Origin: Cannabis sativa
Taxonomy: Eukaryota > Streptophyta > Magnoliopsida > Rosales > Cannabaceae
Reading direction: 5' to 3'
DNA length: 64,000 nucleotides
Assembly: GCF_029168945.1 (NCBI RefSeq)
Contig: NC_083601.1
Coordinates: 21,790,160 to 21,854,159 of the forward strand
Numbering within the stretch: position 1 is the stretch's first letter; each line of letters begins with the position of its first letter. The notes under the pieces are model-generated. The model searched no databases and was not told where the DNA came from. It saw only the letters and a program-made list of their open reading frames with translations. A program made the position numbers and the translations under genes. Below are positions 11,131 through 24,169 of this stretch, one piece after another.

Positions 11131-11960
11131 CTCCATTAGATTTTACATGTTGAAATGATAGTGTGATGTAAACAACTCATAACGAACTTTACAACAACAT
11201 AAAAATAACTTAGTTTAACATAGTATTTTCAAGTTGAACATGAAATGTTGCAAAAACAACGCAAACAAAGCTTCACAACAATATGAAAATAACTTATTTA
11301 CTCCTTTAAAATATTTTGTAATTTTTATTTATTTTTTTTTTCAACTTTTTAGTTTTTCATTTTCTTTTTCAATGTTGAATTGTGGAAAGATGGATCCTAC
11401 TAATGAATGAACAATTTTATCATTTTTTAGATGAGATGAGTCAAGATGTTGTCGATGATACAAATATTCTTTTCTTCCTCGTGGTCAACACATTTATCTC
11501 TTTATTTCATTTTTTATTATTCTAAATGAAAAAGTCATCCTCATTGTATTTGTCTTTGTTATTGTGTACCTTGTATAATTTTTATTCTGCGATTATGGAC
11601 AACAACCAAAAGCAAACATGACAGCAACGTTAAAACAACATAATTTATTTTGAAATTTTAACACGCATTTACTGTTCTGGTTATACTACCCAGAAAATTT
11701 AATTTACTGGTTTTTATTTGAGATTTTCCAAAATACTAAAAAAATACTGAAAATACATGAACAAACATAAGTATATGTGAAGCAACTAAATAACAACAAC
11801 TCAGTAAGAAAATAACTAAATCAAACACACTAAACAACATTAGATTTGTTTTTTTATTAAAAAAAAAACAGATTTTTTGGGCAAGTAAGCATTGAAGGAG
11901 ATCTCTCCTTAATAGTTGATCTTTTCTCTCTTTAGCTTTTATGGAGATCTCTCATTGTTG
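11131..11960 (+). repeat. Diverged tandem duplication, unit 2
   Basis: Second copy of the 10300-11130 unit, with the same order of landmarks. No coding sequence is evident in either copy. Confidence 0.6.
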
Positions 11961-13111
11961 GTAGCTCTTACCATGGCTGAATATTGAAGCAAAGCTTCTC
12001 ACTGACATCCATGGAGATTGAAAAAAGCTTCTCATCAGCGTTCATGGTGATCGACAAAGCTTCTACATCGCTGGTGGTGGTGTTGACTTCAGATCTAGGA
12101 TTGTTTGGAGAATGAAGCTTCACCGATTATGGAGGAGCTGACTTATTTTGGAGGAGAAGAAGTCATTTTGGGAAAGTTTGTAGTTACCGTATTTTTGAAA
12201 AAGAAAGTTTTTGTTTTCTAATTTTGTTTATTTTTCTAAATAGCAATAAAAAGGTAAACTTTAGACCTAATAAAGGTATAATAGAAAAAATCCCTTAATT
12301 AATTTTTTTGTAGAAAGTTGTCAATTTATGGTTCTGATCATCCCAACTGATAACCCTAGTGTTTGGTTGAAAGTAATGGAATTTGTAATGTAATTAAAGT
12401 TCCCATTACCATTTACCATGTTATGTTTTTAATTTTTATTTTTGTTGTCATGATGAGATGCAATGTAATGCCTATTATATTGGAGGGAAACTTACAAAAA
12501 TACTGTTTTTTTACCAAATGTTTTCAAAAATACTGGGACACGACAAACTTTACATTTTTACTGTCCAAGCCCATTTTTATTTCTTTTATACTGTCCAGAC
12601 CCAATATATTTACTTTTATAATGTAAACAGTAACAAAACACAAATGACACCTCTCCTTCGTGGTTGGGGACGGACAAATCAACACTGGAATCATAGAAAC
12701 ACCAGGATAAAACCATAAAATCTGGAAAAGAGAAAAAATTACTAAATCAACAACAAATTACTGTTTTGTAGTGTTATTTTACTGTTGTTTTAATATGAAA
12801 AAAATGCCACGTAAATGAAATATTGTGAAAAATGACAGGACATGGAATCTATACCAGTTCTCATAAAGAGCAATGGACAATGGGAAAAAGAACATAATTA
12901 TTTCAAGAGAATGTGACAATGCTCGAAAACAACACAACAATACTTAAAAATAACACAGCAACAACAGAATCATACACATTAGAACACCAATTGGAAGAAG
13001 GAGGAGAGTAAAAAACAAGAGAATTTGAAAACGACAAATTTGACATAGTTGACTATGCGAAGCTGGTTGCTAAAAAAATGGTAGAAAAACTTGAAAACAA
13101 CAGTAAAAAAC

Positions 13112-15004
13112 TGTTGGGTTTTATGCCCTAAATAAAACCCATTTCAATATAATCAGATTTACTTATTAATATAGATCAGAAATAACATTTAATGTTGCAT
13201 GGTTCACATGATCTATTTCATGACTATATGTACATAATGTATAGATTCATCTGAAACCCTTTTCACACACTTGATCCTGTTTATTGTGTCGTCAACACAT
13301 TGGAAAGTAAACATGACTATGTGAATAAAGTTTCCTAGATTTATCAGACACAGGGTTTTACTGATATGATAATCTACAACAGAGTTTACTTGCATTTGGA
13401 GAAGTTCTATGTTCTTTCCATAGCATTGGTTAAAGTAAAGCTCAGGTTGGATGCATGGAGTATGCATCGGAAGGGACCGATATTGAACTTTGACTTAGAT
13501 TTAATTAAACTTACCGTAAAATCTATTCAAGTCAATATCGCCTAGTTGATCCTAGATCAAATGATCTTAATCCTGTTATGATTAGGCTCAATCTTGAAAG
13601 GCTATTCGTGTTCCTTGAATTGTTAGTTAAGCCTACTTTTAAGTCAGGGTGATACGTACTTTTTGGGAACACGGTAGTGCAATTGAGTGGGAGCGCTAGC
13701 ATAAACATGAAATCTATAGCTTCTATCTGGCGAATAGTAAGCAAAGGATGATCACCTTCGAGCTTGACCAAACGAAAATAAATGGTGGAGATCTCATTTC
13801 ACATAAGCTGAAATATCATTTATACGAGGCCAAGTGTTTTAAGGATAAAATACATAGTAGGGTGTTACGGTAATTTAATCCATTTACTGTGTAGATCATT
13901 CATATAGAGGATAATTGATCACATTAGGAAAATAACAATGGATAACTAATGATGTGTCTATATGGTGGAACATATAGAGCATTCTATATACTGAGAGTGC
14001 AATTCTAAGTTCTATGCGTGGATTCAACGAAGAATTAATAAGTTAGTGAATTTTAGTCCTAAATTCTTGATCTACTTATTGGAAGCTCGATTATATAGAC
14101 CCATGGTCCCTCCACTAGTTGAGATAATATTGCTTGTAAGACTCATGTAATTGGTTTTGATTAATCAATTATAATTCTCAAATTAGACTATGTCTATTTG
14201 TGATTTTTTCACTAAGTAAGGGCGAAATTGTAAAGAAAGAGTTTATAGGGGCATATTTGTTAATTATGAAACTTTGTATGGTTCAATTAATAAATATGAT
14301 AAATGACAATATTATTTAATAATTATTTATAGTTATTAAATAGTTAGAATTGGCATTTAAATGGTTGAATTAGGAAATTGGCATTTTTGAGAAAATCAGA
14401 TACAAAAGGTGTTAAAATTGCGAAATTGCAAAAAGCAAGGCCCAATCCATTAAAGCTATGGCCGGCCACCTATTGTAGTATTTTAAGTTGATTTTTCCAT
14501 TATTTTAATGCCATATAATTCAAATCTAACCCTAGTGGAATGCTATAAATAGATAGTGAAGGCTTCAGGAAAATAAGACTTTTCTTCTCACACTTCTGAT
14601 TCAGAAAACCTGAGCCTTCTCTCTCCCTATCTTTGGCTGACCCTTCTCTTTCTACTTCCCTCTTCAATTTCAAAAATCTTAGTGTGAGAGTAGTGCCCAC
14701 ACACATCAAGCAATACCTCAATCATAGTGAGGAAGATCGTGAAGAAAGATCATCAGCAAAGGAGTTTCAGCATCAAAGATTCAGAGAAAGAGATCCAGGT
14801 TCAGATATTGATAATGCTCTGCTACAGAAAGGAATCAAGAGCTAGATATCTGAACGGAAGGAGTCATATTATTCCGCTGCACCCAATGTAAGGTTTCTTA
14901 AACTTTATATGTGTTTAATTTATCGTTTTAGAAAGTTCTTATTTAGGATGTTAATAAACATACTTGTGAGTAGATCTAAGATCCTGGTAAAATAATTTCC
15001 AACA
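13112..15004 (+). repeat. Element A 5' LTR (1893 bp)
   Basis: It begins TGTTGGGTTTTATGCCC and ends TTTCCAACA, giving TGTTGG/CCAACA inverted ends. The same LTR family occurs at 18962, 46537, 50719 (inverted), 52675 and 61766. A TATA box (TATAAATA) is at 14544-14551. Short open frames inside it recur in the other copies only because the LTRs are copies of each other. Confidence 0.92.
14544..14551 (+). promoter_or_regulatory. TATA box of element A 5' LTR
   Basis: TATAAATA about 460 bp before the LTR end. The equivalent box lies at 54631-54638 in the 3' LTR and at 51172-51179 (minus strand) in the inverted solo LTR. Confidence 0.6.
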
Positions 15005-15006
15005 AC

Positions 15007-15018
15007 TGGACTCAGAGC
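15007..15018 (+). other. Primer binding site of element A, two mismatches
   Basis: TGGACTCAGAGC lies 2 bases after the LTR. It matches initiator-tRNA-Met site TGGTATCAGAGC except at positions 4 and 5. Confidence 0.65.
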
Positions 15019-18000
15019 CATGGTAATTGATTTACTTGCAAGAAATTTGGACTTTAAAACGATTGTTTGTATGTTCTTTGGATGGTATCATGTTGTATTG
15101 AGTGTTATTTGATGATTGATTGATGTTTGTAAATTTTCGTGAAAAATAGTTGCGATTTTGTTTCTGGAATTATTTTTATTGGATAGTATGGGAAAAATTA
15201 AGCAAGTTAGCCTTTTACAGAACTCAATTTCGATTTTATTTGAATTAGTTATGAATTTTTGAAGATTTGAAAAAATCGGGGCTGTGCTGAAATTTTCCTG
15301 CGATCGCGAAACTGTCCGTACAGTTCACAATTTTTTTGTTTTTCTTCGATTTTTCATGCTTTTTCATGGAATTAACTTCCGATTTTTGGTATAGTTTTGT
15401 ATTTATACTATTACTATTCCTAATTCAATTCTAATTATCTTTTTGAATTAATTTAATATTTTTAAATTTAATTCAAGATATTAGTGTAATTTGAATTTGA
15501 ATAGAATTAGTATCTATCTTCTTGCTTAAAAATCTATCTTATTTTAAAATTTGATTATATCTTATCTTATTTTAAATTTAAAAATAAGATATTTATAATC
15601 ATGTAATTTTTAAATGATATAAGATATTTTGCTAATTTTTTTAAATTTTGTTATTTTATTTATTTAAATTATATTTAAAATTTGAAAAAGATATTTATTT
15701 ATCTTTTCTAATTTTTTATTTAATTTTTATTTATAAAATAACATTTAAAATTTAAAAGTAGTTAGCAAATTTTTGAAATGATATTTAGGTTGGTTGAAAC
15801 CTAATTTTTCAAAAATTGTAGGTTTAATTTTAAATTTAAATTTTTTAAAAAATTTCGAATTTTTCAAATTTTTTTTTAAATTTTCGAATTTTTTTTATTA
15901 TTTAATTAATTATTTTCGAAATTAAATATTTAATTTAAAATTAAATAAATCCTACATCCAACTATCCAACTAACCTTGTTGCAGGAGTATGTGTTTTAGC
16001 TTATGTGTAAGTTTTCAAAACCTATTATTACTTGATTGCAAATAGCCATGGTTACTTTTTGCCAGATCTAATGATCTGATGGCTCCCTTGGTCAAGATAA
16101 TAATTTGTAACATGTATATTTACAATCTTCTTTCATCTGTGTATGACCTAGCAACATGATAGGACCCATCCAAAGTGTGCCTGTGTGAGCCTATGTGTTT
16201 AATTTGATTATAGATACATATAGGTTGTTGTTGCTAAAATAAATTATCATAGTTCTTGATAGAATTTATTTAGGCCCATTTAGTTTTTGGGCCTATTCAA
16301 TTAATAACAGTTGTTCTTATTAAGGTTAAATTCCTCTCTTTTGGGCCTTGTGTGAGAGTTGGGAGCCATAGAAGTGGGTACGACATACTGAACCCAACAC
16401 CCCCTCACATGAACCACCCCAATTGTGAAGGCCCATTTGCTTGATTTGAACAACTGTACTAGGTTAATTACACTAGTTTAACCTAATAAAATTGATTAGC
16501 AACATAATTAATTTCATTTATTTTGAAATTAATTTAAGAAAAATTATAGTTTAAAGAATTTTTATTCTAAGCTAAACTATATGTATTTTCTTGTATTTAA
16601 TTAAATATAGAATTATAACCATCTAGATTCTTTCTGGAACTTAATTTAAATTTTTCATTAAATATTCTTATTTAAGTTATATTTAGTTATCTACAACTAA
16701 CCAACTTAAATCTGAATTATCTTTTGAATTTCAAATTTTCAAAATTAAGTTGAGGAATTTTAGGCATTGGTTATTAAGATTCTTTAGATATTTTTTAAGT
16801 TAATATCTTTTCGAATATTAACTTAAAATGGAATATTTTTGAATTAAGTGGTTACAACTTAATTTTTGATATTTAATTAAATTTAAATTTGAAAATATTT
16901 AAGTTCTAGATTTTTTCTAATACAACTTAAATTAGATATTTTTTCAAATTTTGTGGAAAAGATACTTAGTCAAATAAGATATTTTCTAGATAGTTATTTC
17001 TAGACTACTTATTATTTCTAATATTAAATGAAAATATTATACATTGTGAAATTAATTATTTATTAATTAATTTTGGTACAATTTATTTTAAGTATATTTT
17101 TCCTAGTATTAAACTAGAGATTAATAAGTAAGCCTTCTCTACACTTAATTATTTATTTCTTGAATTTAATACATTTAATTAATTTGAAAATTGAATATCT
17201 AAGTTGATTATTATCATCATACTTAAATATTTCTTTTTCATGACATTTAATTAAATAGAAAATTATTTTTAGTTGAAATTTATTTTTTCAACTAAATTTA
17301 AATAATTTTCAAAATATATTTTTCTTTATTTTATTAATCAATTTTCGAAATTGCATTTCTTAAATGCTAGAATTTCGAATTTTATCTTGAAAAATAGATT
17401 AAGTTGTAAATTAATTATTTATTTTAATTAATTCTTGGATCAACTTAAATCAATGATTTTTTCATTTATTGATTAATTTAAAATAAATTGAATTAAAGTA
17501 TATTATTAGAAATTGAATTAATTAGTCAAAGGAAAATCTAGATAGATGATATTTTTGCGTGAAGTATTTTTCTAGTGTATTTAATTAAATAGAAAATTAA
17601 TATTTAAGTTGATTTTCATCATCATACTTAAATATTTGAAATTTTTCTTATATATTTAATTAAATAGGAAAATTATATTTTTTGTTGTAAATTAATTTTA
17701 TTAATTAATTTTGGGCCAACATTAAAATTAGAATAATTTTTCCAGGATTAATTTTTTATTTTAACATGCATTTTCGAAAATTGTATTCTTAAATACTTTA
17801 ATTTTTCGAAGTGCAATATATATTTATAGAAAATTAAATTTGAGTTGTAAATTAATTTATATTAATTTTGTAACAACCTAAATTGAATATTTTTCTAAAT
17901 ATTTATTGGAAATTATTACTAAGATGGAAATAATTCATGTTATTTTTATATCCATCTAAGTAAAATTTATAAATATTAAATTAAAATTTATATTTAGAAT

Positions 18001-18961
18001 TTTTCATTCTAAATTGGAAATTTTAAATAAATATATATTTAAAATAAATAAATTAAATAAAGAGAATCAAAGAAAATACAACTCACTTTAAATAATGAGC
18101 TTGATTATTATTAAGATATTCGATCTCCATTGTTGGTCTTACAAAAGTTAAATGTTTTCAATATAACCTCGAGACGTTAGACTTCGTCCCCCTATGGATG
18201 GTTATTCGTTGAACGCATTTAACACCGTAAGATTTCATTTGATAAGTATTTTGTGAGTTTTCGTCTCTATTTAGACTCTCCCCTACGGTGACTACTTAGA
18301 GATAAACTCATAAAACATGAAACAATGGTGGAAGCTCATAAAATGAGAATAACCTTGACTCTCGCCTACCGGGACAACGTTGGATTCTTATTTTGATCGA
18401 ATAAAAGGTTGCTAGAATGGTTTCTATTTTAGATGAGCTGACAACTCTATTCAATAAATGATGCTTTGACTCTCGCCTACCGGGACACTGTATCAGTTTG
18501 TTGAAAACCTTGGAAATTATTTAGGATTGTATGTTTTAGTATTTTCACTAGTCATTCCTACTTGCTATATGTTTATAATTTCTGAATTGTGTATGAATTT
18601 ATATTGAACCATGTTATTTTCTGTTATTAAGCTGTAGTTTAATTTCGAATCTTCATTGTTGGTCTAACATGTTTGTTTTTCTAATGAGATAAATCCCTAA
18701 TGGATTTTCACCATTAGACATACATAATAGTGTAAGGTCTCGAAAGATAAATATTGTATATGCAACATCTAGCTGTTCATCAATTGACGACACCTTAGAC
18801 TAGTATTTTTACAATATGAAACAAGAAGATTACATAAATAAGATTACTTTGTCTTTCGCTAATCGAAGCATCGTTGGATTGTTATTTATAAACGAAATTA
18901 TCCTAATTTCTCTTAGCTTTTCATTTCGAATTAGCTTTAAAAACATATCATTGGATGAATG
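15019..18961 (+). other. Element A structured leader (no gag)
   Basis: Very AT-rich, with no supported ORF. Blocks shared with B and D include a three-helix inverted-repeat block (16342-16445) and two related modules (18127-18440 and 18649-18960), each with the GATCTCCATTGTTGGT-like start and the CTCGAAAGATAA and GACTCTCGC motifs. The last five bases, GAATG, are the left target duplication of element B. The corresponding part of D reads straight through this site (about 59510), which gives the empty-site sequence. Confidence 0.65.
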
Positions 18962-20847
18962 TGTTGGGTTTTATGCCCTAAATAAAACTCTGTTTCAATG
19001 TAATCCAGATTATTCTATATCAATAAAGTAACAGAAGTAATTTTTCATTCACTTATGTATGTTTTGGTTCACTTAATCAATTGCTTGTCTATTTGATTTA
19101 TAAATTCATCCAAACCCTTTTCACATACTTGAACATGTTTATTGTGTTGTCAACACAGTGGAAAATAAACATGACTATGTGAATAAAGTATTCCTAGATT
19201 TATCGAACCTTTGGGTTTCACTGATATGACAATCTACAACAGAGTTTACTTACATTTGGAGAAATGTTATGTTCTTTCCAGAACATAGGTTAAAGTAAAG
19301 CTCAGGTTGGATGCATGGAGTATGCATTGGAATGGACCGATATTGAACTTTGAATTAGATTTTGAAACTTACCGTAAACATCTATTCAATTCAATATCAT
19401 AAGTTGATCCTAGATCACATGATCTAAATCCTGATATGGTTAGGCTTAATTTCAAGAGTGTTATTCGTGTTCTTTGATTTGTTAGTTAAGCCTAAAAACT
19501 TTAGTCTGGGCAATACATACATTTTGGGAACACGGTAGTGCGATTGAGTGGGAGCGCTAACATAAATATGGAATCTATAGCTTCTATCTGGCGAATAGTA
19601 AGCAAAGGGTGATTTCCTTCGAGCTACCAAACGAGATAAATGATTGAGTACTCATTTCACTTAGTTGAAATATCATTTATACAGGGTTAAGTGTTTTAAG
19701 GATAAAATACATTGTAGGGTGTTACGGTAATTTAAGTCCCTTTACAGTGTAGATCATCCATATAGAGGATCATTGATCACATTAGGATTATAACAATGGA
19801 TAACTAATAATGTGTCTATATGGTGGAACATATAGAGCATTCTATATACTGAGAGTGCAATTCTGAGTTCTATGTGTGGATTCAACGAAGAATTAATAAG
19901 TCAGTGAATTTAAGTGGTAAATTCTAGATCTGCTTATTGGAAGCTCGGATATATAGACCCATGGTCCCCTCACTAGTTGAGATGATATTACTTGTAGGAC
20001 TCATTTAATTGATTTTAATTAATCAATTAAAAATTCTCAAGATAGACTTGTCAGTTTGAGAATTTAGCACTTATTAAGGGCAAAACAGTAAATAGAGATT
20101 TTGAAGGGCATATTTATTAATTAGGAAACTTTTATTAGTTTCATTATTAATAAAATAAATGATAATATATTATTTGATAATTATTTTTTAATTATTAAAT
20201 AATTAGATTTATCATTAATATGGTTGAACAATGGAATTGGCAATTTTTCACAAAAAAGGGAAACTATCAAGTGTAGGAAAAGGAAAGTTGGAAAAGAGGC
20301 AAGCCTTGTTTCCACATTGCCTAGGCCGGCCCCTTTACCTTCCTTTTCCCTTTGATTTTCTCAGTTCAAAATGTCAATCATAGCCCTTGGTGGTCTTCTA
20401 TAAATAGAAGGCAAATGCTTCAGAGTTTCATACATCTGTACAACCTTTTCACAGCATTATTCTGAAAGAATTTTCTCTCAGAAAATTCTCTCTGAGCCGC
20501 CACCCTCTCTCTCTCTCTATTCCTTCACTGTTTCGAAATGTATGAGTGCTAGAGTAGTGCCCACACACATCAAGTAATACCTCAATCATAGTGAGGAAGA
20601 CTGTGTAGATTTCAGAGATAACAAAGAAGGACTTTCGGGCTCAGATCTTGATTATACTCTGCTACAGAAAGGAATCAAGGGTTAGAGATCTAAGTGGGAG
20701 GAGACATATATATTCCGCTGCAATCACTGTAAGATTTCTGATACTCTTATGTGTTTAATTTCATATCGTTTTAGAACTTCATATTTAGGTTGTTAAATCA
20801 ACATACTTGTGAGTAGATCTAAGTTCCTGGTAAAATAACTTCCAACA
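18962..20847 (+). repeat. Element B 5' LTR (1886 bp)
   Basis: TGTTGGG...TCCAACA ends. Same family as the element A LTR but a distinct subtype, matching the LTR at 46537 almost base for base. A TATA box (TATAAATA) is at 20399-20406, and a CT-rich microsatellite follows near 20505. Confidence 0.92.
20399..20406 (+). promoter_or_regulatory. TATA box of element B 5' LTR
   Basis: TATAAATA, with the same position and context as in element A; the 3' LTR copy is at 47974-47981. Confidence 0.6.
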
Positions 20848-20849
20848 AC

Positions 20850-20861
20850 TGGTACCAGAGC
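20850..20861 (+). other. Primer binding site of element B
   Basis: TGGTACCAGAGC, one mismatch to the initiator-tRNA-Met site, 2 bases after the LTR. Confidence 0.8.
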
Positions 20862-23467
20862 CATGGTAATTGATTTGCTTGCAAGAAATTTGGGCTTAAA
20901 ACGATTTGCTTGTTTTTTGGATGGTATCATGTTGCTTTGAGTGTCATATTGATGTTTGAATGTTGTTTGTGAATTCTGGGAAAAATGGTTACTGTTTTTA
21001 TTCTGTAATTATTTTTGTTGGACAGTTTGGAAAATTCTAAGCAATTTACTTTTTTACAGAACTCGATTTCGATTTAATTTGAATTAGTTATGAATTTTTG
21101 AAAATTGGAAAAATCGGGGTGATGAGCAACATGATCACGCGCGCGGAATGGCTGCTTGCAGCCTCCCTGCGCCGTGATTTCTCGGCCAATCACCCCAGAT
21201 CTGCGCGCGGATGGCCATGCACAGCATGCCTTCCGTACAGTTCATCCAATTTTCTAATTTTTTCGATTTTTCATGCTATTTCATGAAATTAAATTCCGAT
21301 TTTTTGTGTAGTTTTGTATGTTGATTTTTGTTTTTCAAATTTCAAATCTAATTATCAGAAATAAATTAATTTTAATTTTTTTTTAAAATTAATTTTAGAT
21401 ATTAGTGTAATTTGATTTTGAAAATAGGAAAAAAATCAAGTTTTGCTTACCTTTTTCTTATTTCCTTTCAAATTTGATTATTTTTTTTTTAAGGTCAGAT
21501 ATTAATTTTTTTTTTTTGGTAACTTGACCTTAATTAAAATAAGATCACAATAATCATGATAATTTTAAAAGAGGAAATAAGGTATTTTTGTTAACTTTTA
21601 AATTTTGTTATTTTTTAATTAAATTAAATTGTAAAACAAGAAAAGGGTATGTATTTACTTTTTTCTATTTTATTATTTAATTTATTAAATGACATGAAAT
21701 TTAAAAGGAAAGTTAGCAATTTATTTTGAAATGACATTTAGGTTACCCAAAACTTAATTTTTCAAAATAGTAGGTTTAATTTTATTTTATTTTTCGAAAT
21801 AAATGATTAAAATTAAATAAATCCTACATCCAACTATCCAAATCTAACCTTGTTGCAGGAGTATGTGTTTTAGATTGTTTGTAAGTTTTCTAAAACCTAT
21901 TATTGCTTGATCTAAATTGCCTTGGTTAACTTGATGATAGATCAGTTGATCTAGTTTTAACCAAAGGTTCAATTGACGATAGATCAAGTAAATAATTTGT
22001 AACAGGTAATTTTTACAAACTTCTTTCATCTGTGTATGACCTAGCAACATGATAGGATCCATCCAAATGTGTATGCCTGTGTGAGCCTATATGTTTAATT
22101 TCTATTATAGATACATATAGGTGGTTGTTGCTAAATAAAATATCATAACTGATAGATTTTATTTAGGCTCATTTAGTTGTGAGCCTATTCAATTAATAAC
22201 AGTTATTCATTTTAAGGTTAAATTCCTCTCTTTTGGGCCTTGTGTGAGAGATGGGAGCCTTAGAAGTGGGTGCGACATACTGGACCCAGCCCCCCCTCAC
22301 ATGAACAACCCCAATTGTGAAGGCCCATTTGCCTGATTTGGATAACTGTGCTAGGTTAATTATATTAGTTTGACCTAATAAAAGATTGATTAGCAACATA
22401 ATTAATTTCATTGTTCCTTGAAATTAATTTAAGAAAAACATAGTTTGAATAGTCATATTTTGGAAAGCTATATGTATTTTTCTTGTTTTTTATTAAATAT
22501 GGAATTATAACCATATAAATTCTTTCTGAATCTTAATTTTATAATTTCATTAAATATTCCTATTTAAGTTGAGATTTAGTTAAATCTATCAAATCAACTT
22601 GGACTTGAATATTTTTGAATTACCTATTATAAATTAAGTTGAGGAATTTTGGCAATTGGTTATTAAGGTTCTTTAGATATTTTTTAAGTTGATATTTTCT
22701 AAATATGGGAACTTAAAATGGAATATCTTCTAAATTAAGTGGTTACTACTTAATTGGTAATATTTAATTAAGTCATTGTTTGAAGAATATTTTAAGTTGG
22801 GTATTTAGATTCTCTAAACAACTTAAATAAGATATTTTTCAAAATTATTCCATTTTTGAAATTTAATTAAAGTTTTTACTTTAATTTGTAATATTTCATT
22901 ATTGAGATATGGAATATAAATGATTAAACAAAATACATGTTTAAATAATGAGCTTTAATCAAAGAGAAATTCGATCTCCATTGTTGGTTTTACATAGCTA
23001 TTGTTTTAGTGAGTAATCCTCCCTAATGGAGGAACGTTCATTAGCAAGTTAGCGCCGTTTAATCTCGAAAGATAAGTATTCTTATAGGTTTATTTATATG
23101 GTTCATGACCACCCTAATGGTGGCGACTATGTAAGGCTTATAAGAATGCGAAACAATGGTAGAAGCTCATAAGATAGAATTGCCTTGACTCTCGCCTAAA
23201 CGGGACAACGCTGAATTCCAATCTTGATCGAATAAAAGGTTGCTAGAATGTTTGACATTTTAGATGAATTGACAACTCTATTCAATGGATGATGCTTTGA
23301 CTTTCGCCTAAACGGGACACTGTATCAGTTCTTTGGAAACCTTGGAAAATAAACTATGTTAGATTTAGTATTTTTATAACATAAGTGATTGTTTATTTTC
23401 TGAACGTGTGTATGAATTTATAGAACCAAAACCTTACTTCTGTTTATTGATATGTTGTAGTGCCAAT
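20862..23467 (+). other. Element B untranslated leader, 2.6 kb
   Basis: It contains a GC-rich island at 21117-21240 found in neither A nor D, the three-helix block at 22234-22327, hairpins CCTCCCTAATGGAGG (23018-23032) and CCACCCTAATGGTGG (23109-23123), and two CGCCTAAACGGGACA motifs (about 23194 and 23305). A pyrimidine-rich run ending TTGTAG just before the gag ATG resembles a 3' splice site, so part of the leader could be intronic; this is only inference. Confidence 0.6.
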
Positions 23468-24169
23468 ATGAATAACCCTCATCCCGATCCACTCCTAGTT
23501 AGTATCTTTGCGAAAGAACTCAATAGTGTGAAAATGCATCCTGGTAGTTGCATTAACTCGCACCTATTGTTGATGAATCTGAAATTCCAAAAGGCAAATC
23601 TACCAGGAATCGATTTATCAAAGGAACAATGGGTAAAACTCATACTTTATAGTCTTCCTCAGGAGTATAACAGTTTTGTTCTATATTATCTATTGAACAA
23701 TCCTAACTCCTCCGACATGGACAAACTCGAGTCTGAGTTGAGGGCCCATGAGCGGGATCTGATTGCAATGAGACCTCCTAGCATTGCAAGCTTTAATCAG
23801 AGGAAGAAGATTAAGCATGAGGGCTCCAACAAAGCTGCTTCTTCAAGTACAAATGTCAGACATCATGTTCTATGTGCGAATTGTAATGGAAAGGGACATA
23901 AAGAAGAACAATGTCCCAGGCTTCTAGACAATTCACACGAAGGTGATGCTTTTGTATTTGAATCATGTGTTTTAGAGAACGACAAATCCTCCTGGATTGT
24001 TGATTCTGGATCTACTAACCATGTATGTTCTTCATTGCAGCTGCTTGAAACTTGGGAGAATCTTCACCCAGATGAGTTAAAGCTTAAAGTTGGAAATGGC
24101 GAGTTGGTATCAGTTAAAGCAAGAGGAACAGCCCGAATCAAGTTTAATTCTAAGAAGTTTTTACTTTAA
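23468..24169 (+). pseudogene. gag: Element B gag and protease, ending in a premature stop
   Basis: The ATG at 23468 opens a continuous frame. Residues 1 to about 110 are a Gag core of UBN2 type (GIDLSKEQWVKLILYSLPQE), apparently shorter at its N terminus than usual copia Gag. A CX2CX4HX4C zinc knuckle (CANCNGKGHKEEQC) follows at about 23874, then the protease motif SWIVDSGSTNHVCSS (about 23992). The frame ends with TAA at 24167-24169, but the next codons (ENVLYIPNF) are the normal continuation of a copia protease, so this is a nonsense mutation within a single gag-pol frame. An in-frame GTG lies upstream at 23408, but the ATG is preferred. Confidence 0.85.

Larger units (their letters stand above)
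9568..13111. other. AT-rich non-coding flank of element A, AACAAC-type motifs
   Basis: No gene is supported; all open frames are short and of low complexity. Variants of ACAACATAAAAACAAC recur irregularly from about 9900 to 13100. A similar AACAAC-rich composition resumes at 55097 on the other side of element A, consistent with one pre-insertion locus. It ends with the element A target duplication AAAAC (13107-13111). It could be an old, unrecognised transposon. Confidence 0.45.

Noticed and set aside
9900..13100. Irregular ACAACATAAAAACAAC motifs considered as a CRISPR-like or satellite array
   Set aside because: Spacing and sequence are irregular, there are no unique equal-length spacers, and the context is a plant nuclear genome.
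13213..14845. Several 70-84 codon frames inside the A-type LTRs, recurring at 51002-52191, 52776-53334 and 54587-54932
   Set aside because: They recur because the LTRs are copies of one another; they lie on both strands with no recognisable motif.
21098..21286. 62-codon frame across the GC-rich leader island of element B
   Set aside because: It is present only in B; the equivalent segments in A and D are unrelated, so no conservation supports coding.
23380..23467. Possible intron 3' splice site before element B gag
   Set aside because: Only a TTGTAG end and a weak pyrimidine run are visible and no donor can be assigned, so it is not listed as a feature.
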